From assembly GCA_013399695.1 (NCBI GenBank), contig VXAU01001093.1, positions 248,001 to 312,000 on the forward strand: DNA of 64,000 nt, in the 5' to 3' direction. The notes under the pieces are model-generated. The model was given only the letters and a program-made list of their open reading frames with translations. It searched no databases and was not told where the DNA came from. The stretch is from Formicarius rufipectus. Its lineage: Eukaryota; Chordata; Aves; Passeriformes; Formicariidae. The stretch's first letter is position 1. Each line of letters begins with the position of its first letter. Both the position numbers and the translations under genes were made by a program. This document shows positions 26,101 through 35,264 of the stretch, in pieces.

Positions 26101-29100
26101 GTTTTTGGGTTTGTTGGTTTGGGTTTTGGTTTGTTGTTTTTTGTTGGGTTTTTTTTGGGGTTTTTTTGTGTTTTTTTTCCCCCCCTTCCAGTGTTTGTTA
26201 CCTTTTCAATGGAGGACTGTATTGGTGCTGGAACAACAACATAAAGAGTTTTCAGAAAAACTCACTGCTCCTATGTGATGTGATGTATGGTCTCAGTTTT
26301 GGTGTTTTCAGTCTGTTAACTGGCATGGAAACAGTGATTATGCTTTCCCTGTGGTATACCAGATGTATCTCAAAGATGTCATGATCCATGTGCATTGGAT
26401 TTTCCTAGCTGATTGCTTTTGAAAATTTGCAGGACTGAACAGACATTTGCAAAGCAAGTGCAGCAATTTTCTGTCCCTCCCCCAAACCTATTAATAGCGT
26501 TTGTTCAAGAAGGAGAATTTGCTTACAGAAGTTGCTAAACAGTAACAATGTGCAAGAAAATTAAGTAAATTAAATTTCCTTCCCCCATATAGTACAAAGA
26601 AATGGAGAGTTCATTTCAGTAATTTTTTTCAGTACAGAATTTTCTTTGCAATTGCTGGAGTGTATGAATAATCAAGTATCTCGAACTACCTGTTCATTGA
26701 GAAGTTCTCATAGCAGAAGAATATCGTTGAAGCTATTACTTAGAATTTACAACCAGGAAAAAATGCATTAATTTGAGTAGTATGCAAAAGTTGTTTCATT
26801 AGAGAAGTAGAAATTTGCCAAGGTGTTTCCTAAAATGAAGGCTCAATGTTTCTTCCCCTGTTTTCTAGACAGTGGTAAAAAGTGGCTTTTATGTCTGATA
26901 TCCTTTTACTATAAATTCTGTTTAAGATGCCAGTCTCAATTTAAGAATTGATTATTCTTTTCTATATCCTTCACTTCTGAGAAGAAAATGTTTTGTGTTT
27001 TTTGTTGTTTTGGGGGGTTTTTTTGTTTGTTTTGGGTTTTTTTCTTGAAGACCAATTCAACAAACTGTTTTTGTTTATGTGTGAAAGGACACAGACACCA
27101 GAATTTCTTTTGTTTCATTCCTCTTGGTAGTGAACCGAACCAATGCTTCCTGAGGTCAGAATAGTCAACAAATTAGACTTTAAAAACATGAAAAAGTATT
27201 TCTGTATGTAAGCCTATAGCCATTCCTCCCTATTCTTGTATTTCAAATAGTATCTTAGATGAAATCTACCAAGAACAGAGACAAGCTGTGGTAGACATAT
27301 TCAAATATTGCTCTTTTCTACATGAATAGTGACCCAGAGTTCTACTGTGTTAGGTTGTATATCAGAGTTGAAGGGCAAAGAAGAATAAACCTTTTCAGAA
27401 ACCATCTGCACCTAGGCTGCTTTGGGAGAAGTTCTGGAAAAGTCTTTTAGAGGACATTAAAATGTGCTTTTCTCTCCTGGCTGTAGTAGTTGTTTGAATT
27501 TCTGTGCTGTTCTGCCTCCTCGAGGGTGTTATCTGTTGGCCATTAAATCATTAGGATCATTTCCTCTCAAAGAACCAGAGAAGCCCTGTGTGTTGCCTTA
27601 GTGTTGATACCTAAAATGGAAGAAAAGAACTTTCCAGACCATATTAGTATAGATAAAATAGAGAGGCCTTTATTTAGAGCACTTCAAGGTACCCTAAATA
27701 CATAAGTGCACCATGCAGTACAAGACTCCTAAAAAATTATAACACTAATTAATTATCATATCTAATGGATACATCAAACCAGAGAATTGTCTGACCCTAG
27801 AGCCTCTCTCAGGTCTGCCCCTTGGCACACCTCCCCAGAACTGAGTCGGAGGTCTCAAGACCTCCTACTTCTTCATGATCCTCACCTTCACATCACATGC
27901 CTTCTTTGAAGCTTCCCCAAGGTTTGTGGGCCTCCTGCTTTGGCTACAGCAATATCTTACTGTGCTTTTCTAAGTATGTGCCCCAAACAAGATGTCCTTG
28001 CTAAAATCTTTTTCCTTGAAAAGAATATTAAACAAAATTTCAAGAATTTAGAGAATTTTATAAGAAGCATGAGAGAGGGGTTTAATAACTGTTAAGTGCT
28101 GTTTTAAAGTGTTAGAAACTGTACAGCTATATTAAAAATCTATATGCTACAAATCTTAAGCATTAGTGTTGCATACTCTGACCTGTAATGTCGATGCGCA
28201 CTGTTATAGACCTGGTTTTTTACCCTGTAGCTATAGAAGCGGCTCCTCAACGGTTGTAGGAATGCCACGTACACAGTTACTTCAGCTTTGATACCTCCAG
28301 TGTTACAGTAGGTTGTTTTTTTTTACAGTTATTTTGTGCATGGTTTGCAGTGGCAAGAAGGAAGGTAAAATTCGTTTTACAGAAATCTTTTCTGTGGCTG
28401 TATGGGACTTTATGGTAGCAATAGGTATTTCTGAACTACACTTTTGAGTGAATGTCCTTCCTAAGTTTAATTAAAGGCTTTACATAGATATCACAGACAG
28501 AGCCCTTTAAATGCTTTAATGCTTTTGAAATTACATAAGAGAGTTTGTGTAGACATAAGGCAAAATTCTCACTGACTTTGAATGACTATGTTTAGTGAGG
28601 AGAGTGTTTTTTTAAGGGCTGGGAACATTTTTACTTGTGGGCAAAATGAACACTTGAAAATAATCTCAGCTCTCAGGCTAGACTTCCCTTTGATAGCAAC
28701 AAAAGAAGCTTGTTTTTCCCCAGTTGATAGATTTTGCATTGAGGAAAAAAAATTCAGTTTTTTTGAGTGATTTCTGTGTGCCAGTTCCCCAAGGCAGGCT
28801 GTCTTGGAACTGTGTCTGCTGCCTCATACTGTGAGATCACTGCTAACCATCAGTGGTGGTTCAGGTTTTTTGGTGTTTTTTTTTTTTCTTAAATTAGTTT
28901 TATAGTTGACAAATATACTTTCAAACTATTTCATATGACAATTAGTTGTTGTGATGATTTACTCTTCTTTCCTAATGTTCTTTGCCCGTTGTTTTTTCTT
29001 CCCTTCTTAAAGTCTCACATGACAGTAAGTTTAAAAAAATTAACCCCAAATCCTTTATCTGATCATTGTCAGTCACTTGTGTCAGGGGAAGGATGTAAAG

Positions 29101-32100
29101 GCAAAAGTTGGTTAGGATTTCCCCATATACTTCTGTTACCTTCCAGTGTTGCCCAACTTGGTGATTTTCTGAACCAGAAGTTGTAGCTTTATGCAAAGCC
29201 TTTTTTTTTTTGTTTGTTTTTTTCTTTTGTTATTTTTCAGATTTCCTTCAAAGAACTCATATTTTTTCTGAAGTAAAACTCCTTCATGTGAAAAAAGATA
29301 CTGGCTTTCCATTAGTATACTGTATCTGTTTGTTCTTATCTCTTTTTTTTTTTTTTTTTACTACTGTTTTTGTAGAAATAAGTGGAGTAACTCTCCATAA
29401 TTTCACTTCCGTCATTTTCAGTTATGATGGTACCAGTGCTGTTTTCAACAAATCTCCCATTTTCCCTCCCTTGCCCTTTCCAGCACAAACACTGTATCAG
29501 TCTGCTAGTATTTACTTTGATTCTGGACTTTTTTTGTCTGAAGGCAGGATTTTAATGATTGTAGCTATTAATATCTCTTATTAAGAGTAGAAGATTGTAA
29601 AAACACAGGAAAGTTTTGAAAACACAGGAAGATTTTGAAAGCACAAATAGTTATTTTTAAGTCAGTTTTTGCATATGTTAACAGTCAGGAGAAGTCCTTT
29701 CATATAATCTGGTCTGCAGTCATTACATGCCTTTGAAATAAATTATAGATGAATGTAATGCTGTGAATGAGGTCATACAAATACGATTTAGTTCCTGGCA
29801 CCTTGTACATGAAACTAATTATTGCTTTTTTTCCCTTTCTTCTTTTTAGAGTTTTTCATCGTACTATAAGGGAGGATTTGAACAGAAAATGAGTAGGCGA
29901 GAAGCAAGTCTTATTTTAGGTGTAAGGTAGGTATGTTGCATCAATCAATGTGTTTTGGTTTAGCCAGTATTGAGTGAAGCAGATGCAGGTTGACAGAATG
30001 TGAAATGCTCATACCAAAATCATAACTTTTTTGTAAAAGACTTCTAATGGCTTATAAATTACTCTAATGTTCTGCTTAAACTAAAAAGCAAACAATAAAA
30101 TGCTCATAAAATATATGACTTGTGTTTGGATTGAAGGCATAGTAACATACTGCAGTGGAGGAATGTTCCTGCTGTGCCCCGGGTCCCTTTTGGCAGAGCC
30201 ACTCCCCAGGCTGGCATTCCCCTGCCTCTAGAGCTGCAAGGGATACTTCCTTCCCAAGCACTAAGCTCTGCACCTGCCCTTGAGGAGTTTTGTGCAGCTT
30301 CCTCAGATCCCCCTGAATGTCAGCCCTGGCCTCCAGCCTACCAACTATTGCCACCACGGTGATAGACTTCTCAGCCAGTTGTTGATGTTAGAAGCCATTA
30401 TGATGTTGGTGTGACTCAGGTTGTGAGTCAAGCAAAATGTCATTTTGGCATTATATGTATTTTTTTATAGTGATTAAGAATTTTTAGAGACCAGTCTAAC
30501 TGTGGGATAAGCAATATCTCATAAACTAAGCAAATGTAACATAAACCACCATTTTCACATTTGCTTCTCAGAGCAGACCTACATGATTTTCTGTAATATG
30601 TGACTGCCACTTTTCCCCACTTACGCATTGACCGTTGGAATTTCTAAATGTGGTATATCAGCTTTCCTTTTTACAAATAAAAATATAGATATTATTTTTA
30701 GTTGTCTGACAACAAATAATTTCATTTTTGTATTTATTTAGGTCAAGGTCTTTCACGCACCATTTGATTCTTATTTTGTAGGCTAATTTCTTTTCCATTG
30801 AAGTATTCTTTTCTTATGCAGTTTTGTGAACTATTTTTGCAACATACCCTGATTTCACTGTGGCAGAATAATAATTAGAGAGGTTGTTTACCTCAGGAAT
30901 TTAGGTGGGCTGATACCTTGCATTCATACAGTATCTACAGAAAGATTAATTAATTGAATCATCGTTGATTAAGAAGTCACCTGAAGTGGAAAACACTGAT
31001 TCATTTCTGCATACTAACAAATTACAAAAAACTAAACCATTTGATCTGTCCTTTTACATACCATGGCCCTACTATGTTGGCATACTGCATCCATAAGTGG
31101 TTATTTGTCTGGTAAGGGACGTATTTAATTCAGGCCAAGTACATATTTTATGTATCTGTCATTGAAAGAAACAATATTATGTGGGTAGCACCTGTAAATC
31201 AGCATGTCCCTGAATGCAATGCACTAAATGGCTTTGCAAAAATAACAACATGGAGGTTTTTTTTCAGGCCCCAGCAGAAAGAGGAAATATTTATAGCAGC
31301 TATAAAAGTATTTACAGTAGAACAAAATGTGATCATATTAAATATTTGTTTTGTCACTGGTCATAAAAATGTTAATTTTCTTGGAGGAAAAATGGGGGGG
31401 TTTCTGCATTTAATGCTAGAATAACCAACCAAATACACCCTAGAACTGCTGGGGCTTTCCTTCCCACCCCCAGCCCCTCAAAATTGTTGATTTTAAATGC
31501 GTAGATGTATTGCATTTTAGAAAAATCTGAAAGATATTTGTATGTGTGATATACATGGGCTTTTGAAAAATGTCATTCTCTGTGTCTTACATGTCTTTGT
31601 TATTGTTCCTTCCTTAGAAGTGCAGTGTTATGTTTTGTCCACAAGATGGTGAAAATCTCAAGTTTTAATTATTTTTGAAACCTGTGTCAACTGTTAATTT
31701 TTAGTCTGAGCAATTCTGGTAAGCACTTACGTTTACTTTTGCAGTCCAAATGCTGGCAAGGACAAAATCAGAACCGCCCATAGAAAAATCATGATTTTGA
31801 ATCATCCTGATAAAGGTAAATAATTATTTCTCTTCTTGATCAGGGCTGGAAAGAAAGAGGTTTAAATGAGATCCTTTAGGTTTTCTGAGTGTGTAGATGG
31901 CCACACTGAATGCAAGTTTTTTTATTTATTGACTTGAGATTGTGTGGGTCTTCTCTTAGATAAACTGGGCTTTATGAATGACAGTTTTACTTATCTTTCT
32001 TTGTTTTCTGTACTTCTGCTTCTTAAGTTAAAAATATGAGCTCAGGGACCAGCTTACTACACTTCTCAAAAACTTATTCAAAAATTAAGAAAAATAAGCT

Positions 32101-35011
32101 ATAAAAATTTTACATTAATTTGACATTCCTGTTTTGAACCCTGATGGACTAGTCACATGCATGAAAGTAACTTTCTGTGGGGAAATGTTCTGCAGTTACT
32201 AAGTACATCATTGATGAATTTCAGACTTTATGGAATTCACTTGGAAAGAATAAGGCTGGGCACTGTTGCTTTAGTGGCCAGGTTTTTAATGTAAATTTAT
32301 CTTAGAGAAAGGCTATTATTATAACTTTAACTACACTACAGCTGGTTGAGAAAGAAAGCCCATATGTTCATTGCTGTTTCTACTTAAAAATAACAGATGG
32401 TGAAGAGTTGCACTGTATTTCAGAAGTCAAAAGGGGAAATTGGAGGGGGGTTATATCTTTTTGACTATATTACAGGACTCCCTGTCAGCAACCTATTTTA
32501 AGAAAATGAAAAGGTAACTGTAACCACTGGCCATGAACAGTGTTTAGCTGATAATTTTCTATCTTCACTCCTCAGTTTTAATTTTAAAATTGTCCTGCTT
32601 ATTTGATATCATGCTTTCATTTTTTACACTTTTTATGATGTGTAAGCTGCACAGACATAGAAAAAGAAATTCTCTTCTGCATTTCTAATATATTATGATG
32701 GTCAAAGGCCTCTTAACCACCAGAGTACCTATTTGAAATTTTTTAATAATGAGCTTCTAAGTTTGTTGTTGGTATTTGGAGATGTGAGCTAGAAAGAATT
32801 GTGAATCTCTGTTTGGGTATTTAATATACCTAAATAGATAGTTCCTGTTAGGAAGATCCTAATGACCCTAGCAAAGATTTTAACGACTGCTCTTACAGCT
32901 GTAATGCACCTGCAACTGGGCACAGTGTAGGTTTTGGATGGATGTAGTGAGCCCTCCTGCCTGGTATTAAGATGGAGCATTTTCTCAGTAGGAACACCAG
33001 TTGAAGGGATTTCTGCCTCTGTGCTGCCACTGAAGCTCTTCTGGCAGGACTGTAGAAAAAAGCTTGTGTAATAGCTGCAGCTGCAGAGCAAGGGCCTGGA
33101 GTAATCTTGAACTTGTTTGCTTGTGTGTAGATCTTGATTTCTTCTAGCTATGCATAGCACAGATATGCTTTTAAAATTACTATTCAATGTCATAATGCCA
33201 TTATAAAGTAATATTTTACCAGCTGGAGTTGATAGAAGAAAGGGCAGCAATTACAGGTTTTTTTCAGTTACATGTGTTATCTGAAATCCAAACTGTTGAA
33301 GAGAGGATTATTAGAAGTAAATAAAAAATATATAGAAGTTTGCCTAATAATATCCCCAGTGAGTACTAGTAAAGTGGTTGCTTATTAACTTTTACAATTC
33401 AATTTTAAAGTGCTTTTATGTTTATGCATTGTTTGTTAATTTATCGGTTATTAGTTTCATGAAAGAATATTTCCTCACAGAAAAAGAGGAAGAGTGAAGC
33501 CTTTTGGACTTGCCCTAATTATAAATAAACACTTAGGCAGTCATGAGATTGAATTTCGTCTCATCGGAGGGCTGCAAAATTAATATGGCACTTAAGAATG
33601 TAAATGTAGTGAAAACACTTCTAACAGATTTGAATTTACTTTAAGGTCCTGTACTCTAGACATGTAGAAAAATCTATGCTCATTTAAAAATTACTTAGAA
33701 CACATAGTTTTTTGCAGGTTTTAGTCTTTTTTGTTTATTTGATCCTCTTATCTACTCCTTGAAAGAAGCAATACTCAATGTAGTAAATGCTGTTCGTTGC
33801 TAAAAGCTACTTGATTTAAAAAAGGAAAAAATAAATTCTTTTCTTCAGTAGCCAGTTCATTACCCACCCGTTGCCCTGCCTCACTTTCCTCCCGTGTGTC
33901 TTACCTATTAAGGTTACATTCAAACAAGACCAAAACATGAAAAAGAACTTCATTACTTTTTCTGATTGTTTAACTACACCATGAAATGACTTTATACTGA
34001 TTTGAATTCCTGCAGGAATATCCTGAAGAAGTCTTTAAACGAACCTTGCCTTTTTGATTTTATTTATATGTGTCTACAACTAGCTCTGCATGTTTCTTCT
34101 ATCATTGTCTTTTCTGATTAATAGAATGAACATCATGGTGAATGAAAAACTTAAGTTTGAACAGATGCCTTGGAAAAGGCTATTCAGTGCACAGTACTGC
34201 TGGATTCACATTTTCATGAAAAAAAATAGGTGTATTATATTAAGTGCTAAGTTACTGATATAGACATTGTAATGTCATTTTTGGTGACTGTAGACAGATG
34301 GTTGGCACTCAAGGGGAGAGTAAAAAAAAAAAAAAACCCCACAAAAAGATTGCTGAACTGTAATCAGATTGTTTGATGGAGCGTAAAGCAATGACAGTGT
34401 TCAGGACTGGAAGTTAGAAGGCACACCATGTTTAAATAGCGCTAATGTGATGGTTTCTGGCTGGTTATTCTGGGCATCCCGCACAGGAGATGCTTGTTGG
34501 AGGAAATATGTGTGTGCACGTACCTAAGAGTTCTTTGTCAAAATTATTTTTACATTTTCCCTCTCAGTTTTTGGGGTGAGTGGAAATACTATCTGTTTGG
34601 TTTGAATGTTCAAGACAGCTGACCTTTCATATATTTGCTAAGCATTGCACTGCAGGTCTAAATCACAGTGATGTAAAGTGTTCTTAAATTTCATTTTTCT
34701 CTCTGGGACAGAATGTTCAGCATTATTCTTCAGTGACTTCAATTTTGAGTGCATTTCTCATGTTTCCTTATCAATTAATTTGCTTCTTATCAATGTCATT
34801 TATTAAGCAGTTGTACCAAAAGGATCTATGTAAGAAGAAGAAGCTAATAAAAGTGATTAATAAAGGGATGCTGGAAGCAAAATAGTTTGGTACTTAATAC
34901 TGATGTGTAAACAGTATTCCTTTTCCCTTTCCCTTCTCAGGTGGATCACCTTACTTAGCAACAAAAATAAATGAAGCAAAAGACTTGTTGGAATCCAGTG
35001 CCAGAAACTGA
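14110..35011 (+). CDS. DNAJC15: DNAJC15 (MCJ), mitochondrial inner-membrane J protein; complete six-exon gene
   Basis: The coding sequence joins 14110-14196, 20705-20756, 22492-22565, 29850-29926, 31745-31815 and 34941-35011. All introns are GT-AG, and the joined frame is open for 143 codons plus TGA. Residues 1-29 hold the LRYAEY motif characteristic of DNAJC15. Residues about 32-50 form one hydrophobic helix. Residues about 71-85 (SSFSSYYKGGFEQKM) and the J domain that follows match DNAJC15 better than its paralogue DNAJC19, which lacks the N-terminal tail. HPD, the Hsp70-stimulating motif, is at 117-119. From knowledge of the family, it is a TIM23-associated co-chaperone of mitochondrial Hsp70 and a negative regulator of respiratory complex I, with the J domain in the matrix. 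Human DNAJC15 is 150 residues; the shortfall is in the N-terminal tail. No frameshift or missing key residue was seen. Confidence 0.97.
14403..14455 (+). repeat. Short imperfect tandem repeat in intron 1
   Basis: The unit containing gcgtggaagca recurs with related aagcaagtt and aagcaggtg segments, so the chance frame reads KQVAWKQV followed by KLSKVAWKQV. It lies just downstream of the CpG island. No function is apparent. Confidence 0.5.
18588..18722 (-). mobile_element. tRNA-Ile-derived SINE with CR1-like tail (TguSINE1 type)
   Basis: Read on the minus strand, the element begins with a degenerate tRNA-Ile (AAT) head. The segment GCATGGTGCCAATAATGCC followed by AAGGTTATGGGTTTGATCCC corresponds to the tRNA D-arm end, anticodon arm and T arm with B box. 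A CR1-style 3' end follows (GGACTTGACGATC, GTGGGTCCCCTCCAACTCAG, then ATTTTGTGATGCT). This head-tail arrangement is that of TguSINE1, known from zebra finch and other passerines. The copy is diverged from the tRNA consensus and is antisense to DNAJC15. Confidence 0.8.
20705..20756 (+). CDS. DNAJC15: DNAJC15 exon 2 (membrane helix)
   Basis: This 52-base exon encodes residues 30-46 and the first base of codon 47. The peptide AGTMIAVGLGVATVAFA is the transmembrane segment that anchors the protein in the mitochondrial inner membrane. The acceptor is ctgctttag|GCC and the donor is gcag|GTAAGT, intron phase 1. It aligns directly with the IAVGLGVAALAFAG segment of human DNAJC15. Confidence 0.95.
20757..22491 (+). 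other. DNAJC15: DNAJC15 intron 2
   Basis: About 1.7 kb, GTAAGT to TTTTACAG. AT-rich. I saw no gene, RNA or clear mobile element in it. The ORF at 21265-21516 on the minus strand looks like chance. Confidence 0.9.
22492..22565 (+). CDS. DNAJC15: DNAJC15 exon 3 (linker after the membrane helix)
   Basis: This 74-base exon completes G47 and encodes RYAFHLWKPLEQ followed by AITETAKRISTS, up to residue 71. The acceptor is cttttacag|GT and the donor is tct|GTAAGT, phase 0. The WKPLEQ and ITETAK motifs are typical of DNAJC15. This is the linker between the membrane helix and the matrix-side J domain. Confidence 0.95.
25684..25712 (+). repeat. Compound tetranucleotide microsatellite
   Basis: The run is GGTA units changing to GATG and then GAAG units. 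It is a plausible polymorphic marker. Confidence 0.75.
26070..26178 (+). repeat. G/T-only low-complexity tract
   Basis: The + strand is almost entirely G and T for about 110 bases, with runs GGG, GGGGG, GGG, GGG, GGG and GGGG separated by T-rich spacers. It ends in T8 C7. G-quadruplex formation is possible but the loops are long. It causes the false 154-residue frame here. Confidence 0.8.
26990..27043 (+). repeat. G/T-only low-complexity tract
   Basis: About 50 bases of G and T only, with GGGGGG and GGG runs, of the same character as the tract at 26070-26178 and in the same orientation. Confidence 0.75.
27602..27989 (-). mobile_element. Probable solo LTR of an endogenous retrovirus
   Basis: On the minus strand the block starts TGTTTGGGGC and ends GGTATCAACA, giving the TG...CA ends expected of an LTR over about 388 bases. 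It has a TATA-like ATAATTTTTT segment. An AATAAA lies about 75 bases before the 3' end, in the right place for the R region. No gag, pol or env frame flanks it, which suggests a solo LTR. No clean target-site duplication is visible, so the ends are uncertain. It lies antisense in DNAJC15 intron 3. Confidence 0.5.
29598..29645 (+). repeat. Short tandem repeat, about 20-base period
   Basis: The unit (AAAACACAGGAAAGTTTTGA and variants) occurs about two and a half times. Confidence 0.6.
29850..29926 (+). CDS. DNAJC15: DNAJC15 exon 4 (start of the J domain)
   Basis: This 77-base exon encodes residues 72-96 and two bases of codon 97. The peptide includes SYYKGGFEQKMSRREA and LILGV, the conserved entry into the TIM14-type J domain. 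The acceptor follows a T-rich tract (tcttctttttag|AGT). The donor is aag|GTAGGT, phase 2, with Ser97 split across the intron. Confidence 0.95.
29927..31744 (+). other. DNAJC15: DNAJC15 intron 4
   Basis: About 1.8 kb, GTAGGT to TTTTGCAG. It contains one CR1 fragment (30150-30350). The rest is AT-rich and unremarkable. Confidence 0.9.
30150..30350 (-). mobile_element. CR1 LINE fragment
   Basis: Read on the minus strand it contains GGGCAGGTGCAGAGC and then GGGAAGGAAGTATCCCTTGC, which closely match the CR1 copy at 40060-40928 (GGACAGGTGCAGAGC, then GGGAAGGAAGTATCCCTTGC). The two copies also share the following GGGGAATGC and GGGACCC blocks. The chance frames over both copies read GQVQSLV.GKEVSLA. 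It is an internal piece of a decayed CR1 with neither end preserved. Confidence 0.7.
31745..31815 (+). CDS. DNAJC15: DNAJC15 exon 5 (HPD motif)
   Basis: This 71-base exon completes Ser97 and encodes PNAGKDKIRTAHRKIM and ILNHPDK, plus the first base of Gly121. HPD at residues 117-119 is the loop that stimulates Hsp70 ATPase activity. The preceding basic helix (KIRTAHRKI) is the J-domain helix II that contacts Hsp70. The acceptor is cttttgcag|TCC and the donor is aaag|GTAAAT, phase 1. Confidence 0.96.
31816..34940 (+). other. DNAJC15: DNAJC15 intron 5
   Basis: About 3.1 kb, GTAAAT to CTTCTCAG. AT-rich. The 153-codon minus-strand frame at 32789-33250 matches nothing I recognise and is treated as chance. 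Confidence 0.9.
34941..35011 (+). CDS. DNAJC15: DNAJC15 exon 6 (C-terminus and stop)
   Basis: This exon completes Gly121 and encodes GSPYLATKINEAKDLLESS then ARN, followed by TGA at 35009-35011. GGSPY and KINEAKDLL are helix III of the TIM14/DNAJC15 J domain. The acceptor follows a pyrimidine tract (cccttctcag|GT). The last four residues (SARN) differ from the human tail, as expected for this variable end. Confidence 0.96.
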
Positions 35012-35140
35012 AATCTGAAGCCTTGGATGATAGGAGATTCAGTAGATACATTGCACAATAGCTTTCACGTCCTCTTGCTGTGCGCAATTTCTTATTCTTG
35101 TTTATTTATTGTCACAATTAAAATTTTAAGGTGATTTAAA
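35012..35140 (+). other. DNAJC15: DNAJC15 3' UTR (approximate end)
   Basis: The region runs from the stop codon to shortly after the ATTAAA signal at 35117-35122. The real cleavage site cannot be fixed from sequence alone. A T-rich stretch follows at about 35265-35350, and longer isoforms are possible. Confidence 0.6.
35117..35122 (+). terminator. Poly(A) signal ATTAAA for DNAJC15
   Basis: ATTAAA is the second most common vertebrate poly(A) hexamer. It is the first good signal after the stop codon, about 105 bases downstream. Cleavage would be expected about 10-30 bases later. Confidence 0.6.
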
Positions 35141-35199
35141 AGCAAACTGATATGTTTTACCATTATGTAAAGTTATGAAAAGTCACAGTCCTGCAAGTA

Positions 35200-35262
35200 G
35201 CATAGAGTTGGACTTGATGATCCTTATGGGTTCCTTCCAACCTGAGATGTTCTGTGATTGTC
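35200..35262 (+). mobile_element. CR1 (or SINE) 3' tail fragment
   Basis: GAGTTGGACTTGATGATCC, TTATGGGTTCCTTCCAACC and TGAGATGTTCTGTGATTG match the 3' end of avian CR1 and of SINEs that borrow its tail. There is no tRNA head next to it. It lies just beyond the inferred DNAJC15 poly(A) site. Confidence 0.7.
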
Positions 35263-35264
35263 TC

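Larger units (their letters stand above)
22566..29849 (+). other. DNAJC15: DNAJC15 intron 3
   Basis: About 7.3 kb, GTAAGT to TTTTTAG. It holds a tetranucleotide run (25684-25712), two G/T-only tracts (26070-26178 and 26990-27043), a probable solo LTR (27602-27989) and a short tandem repeat (29598-29645). Frames inside it are low-complexity or unrecognised. Confidence 0.9.

Noticed and set aside
25920..26384. 154-codon plus-strand frame with a hydrophobic F/G/W/V middle
   Set aside because: The hydrophobic segment is the translation of the G/T tract at 26070-26178, not a membrane protein.
32789..33250. 153-codon minus-strand frame
   Set aside because: It sits inside DNAJC15 intron 5 with no recognisable motif or splice partner.
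20705..35011. Alternative identification as DNAJC19 (TIM14)
   Set aside because: The N-terminal LRYAEY tail and the WKPLEQ, ITETAK and SRREA motifs fit DNAJC15 better.
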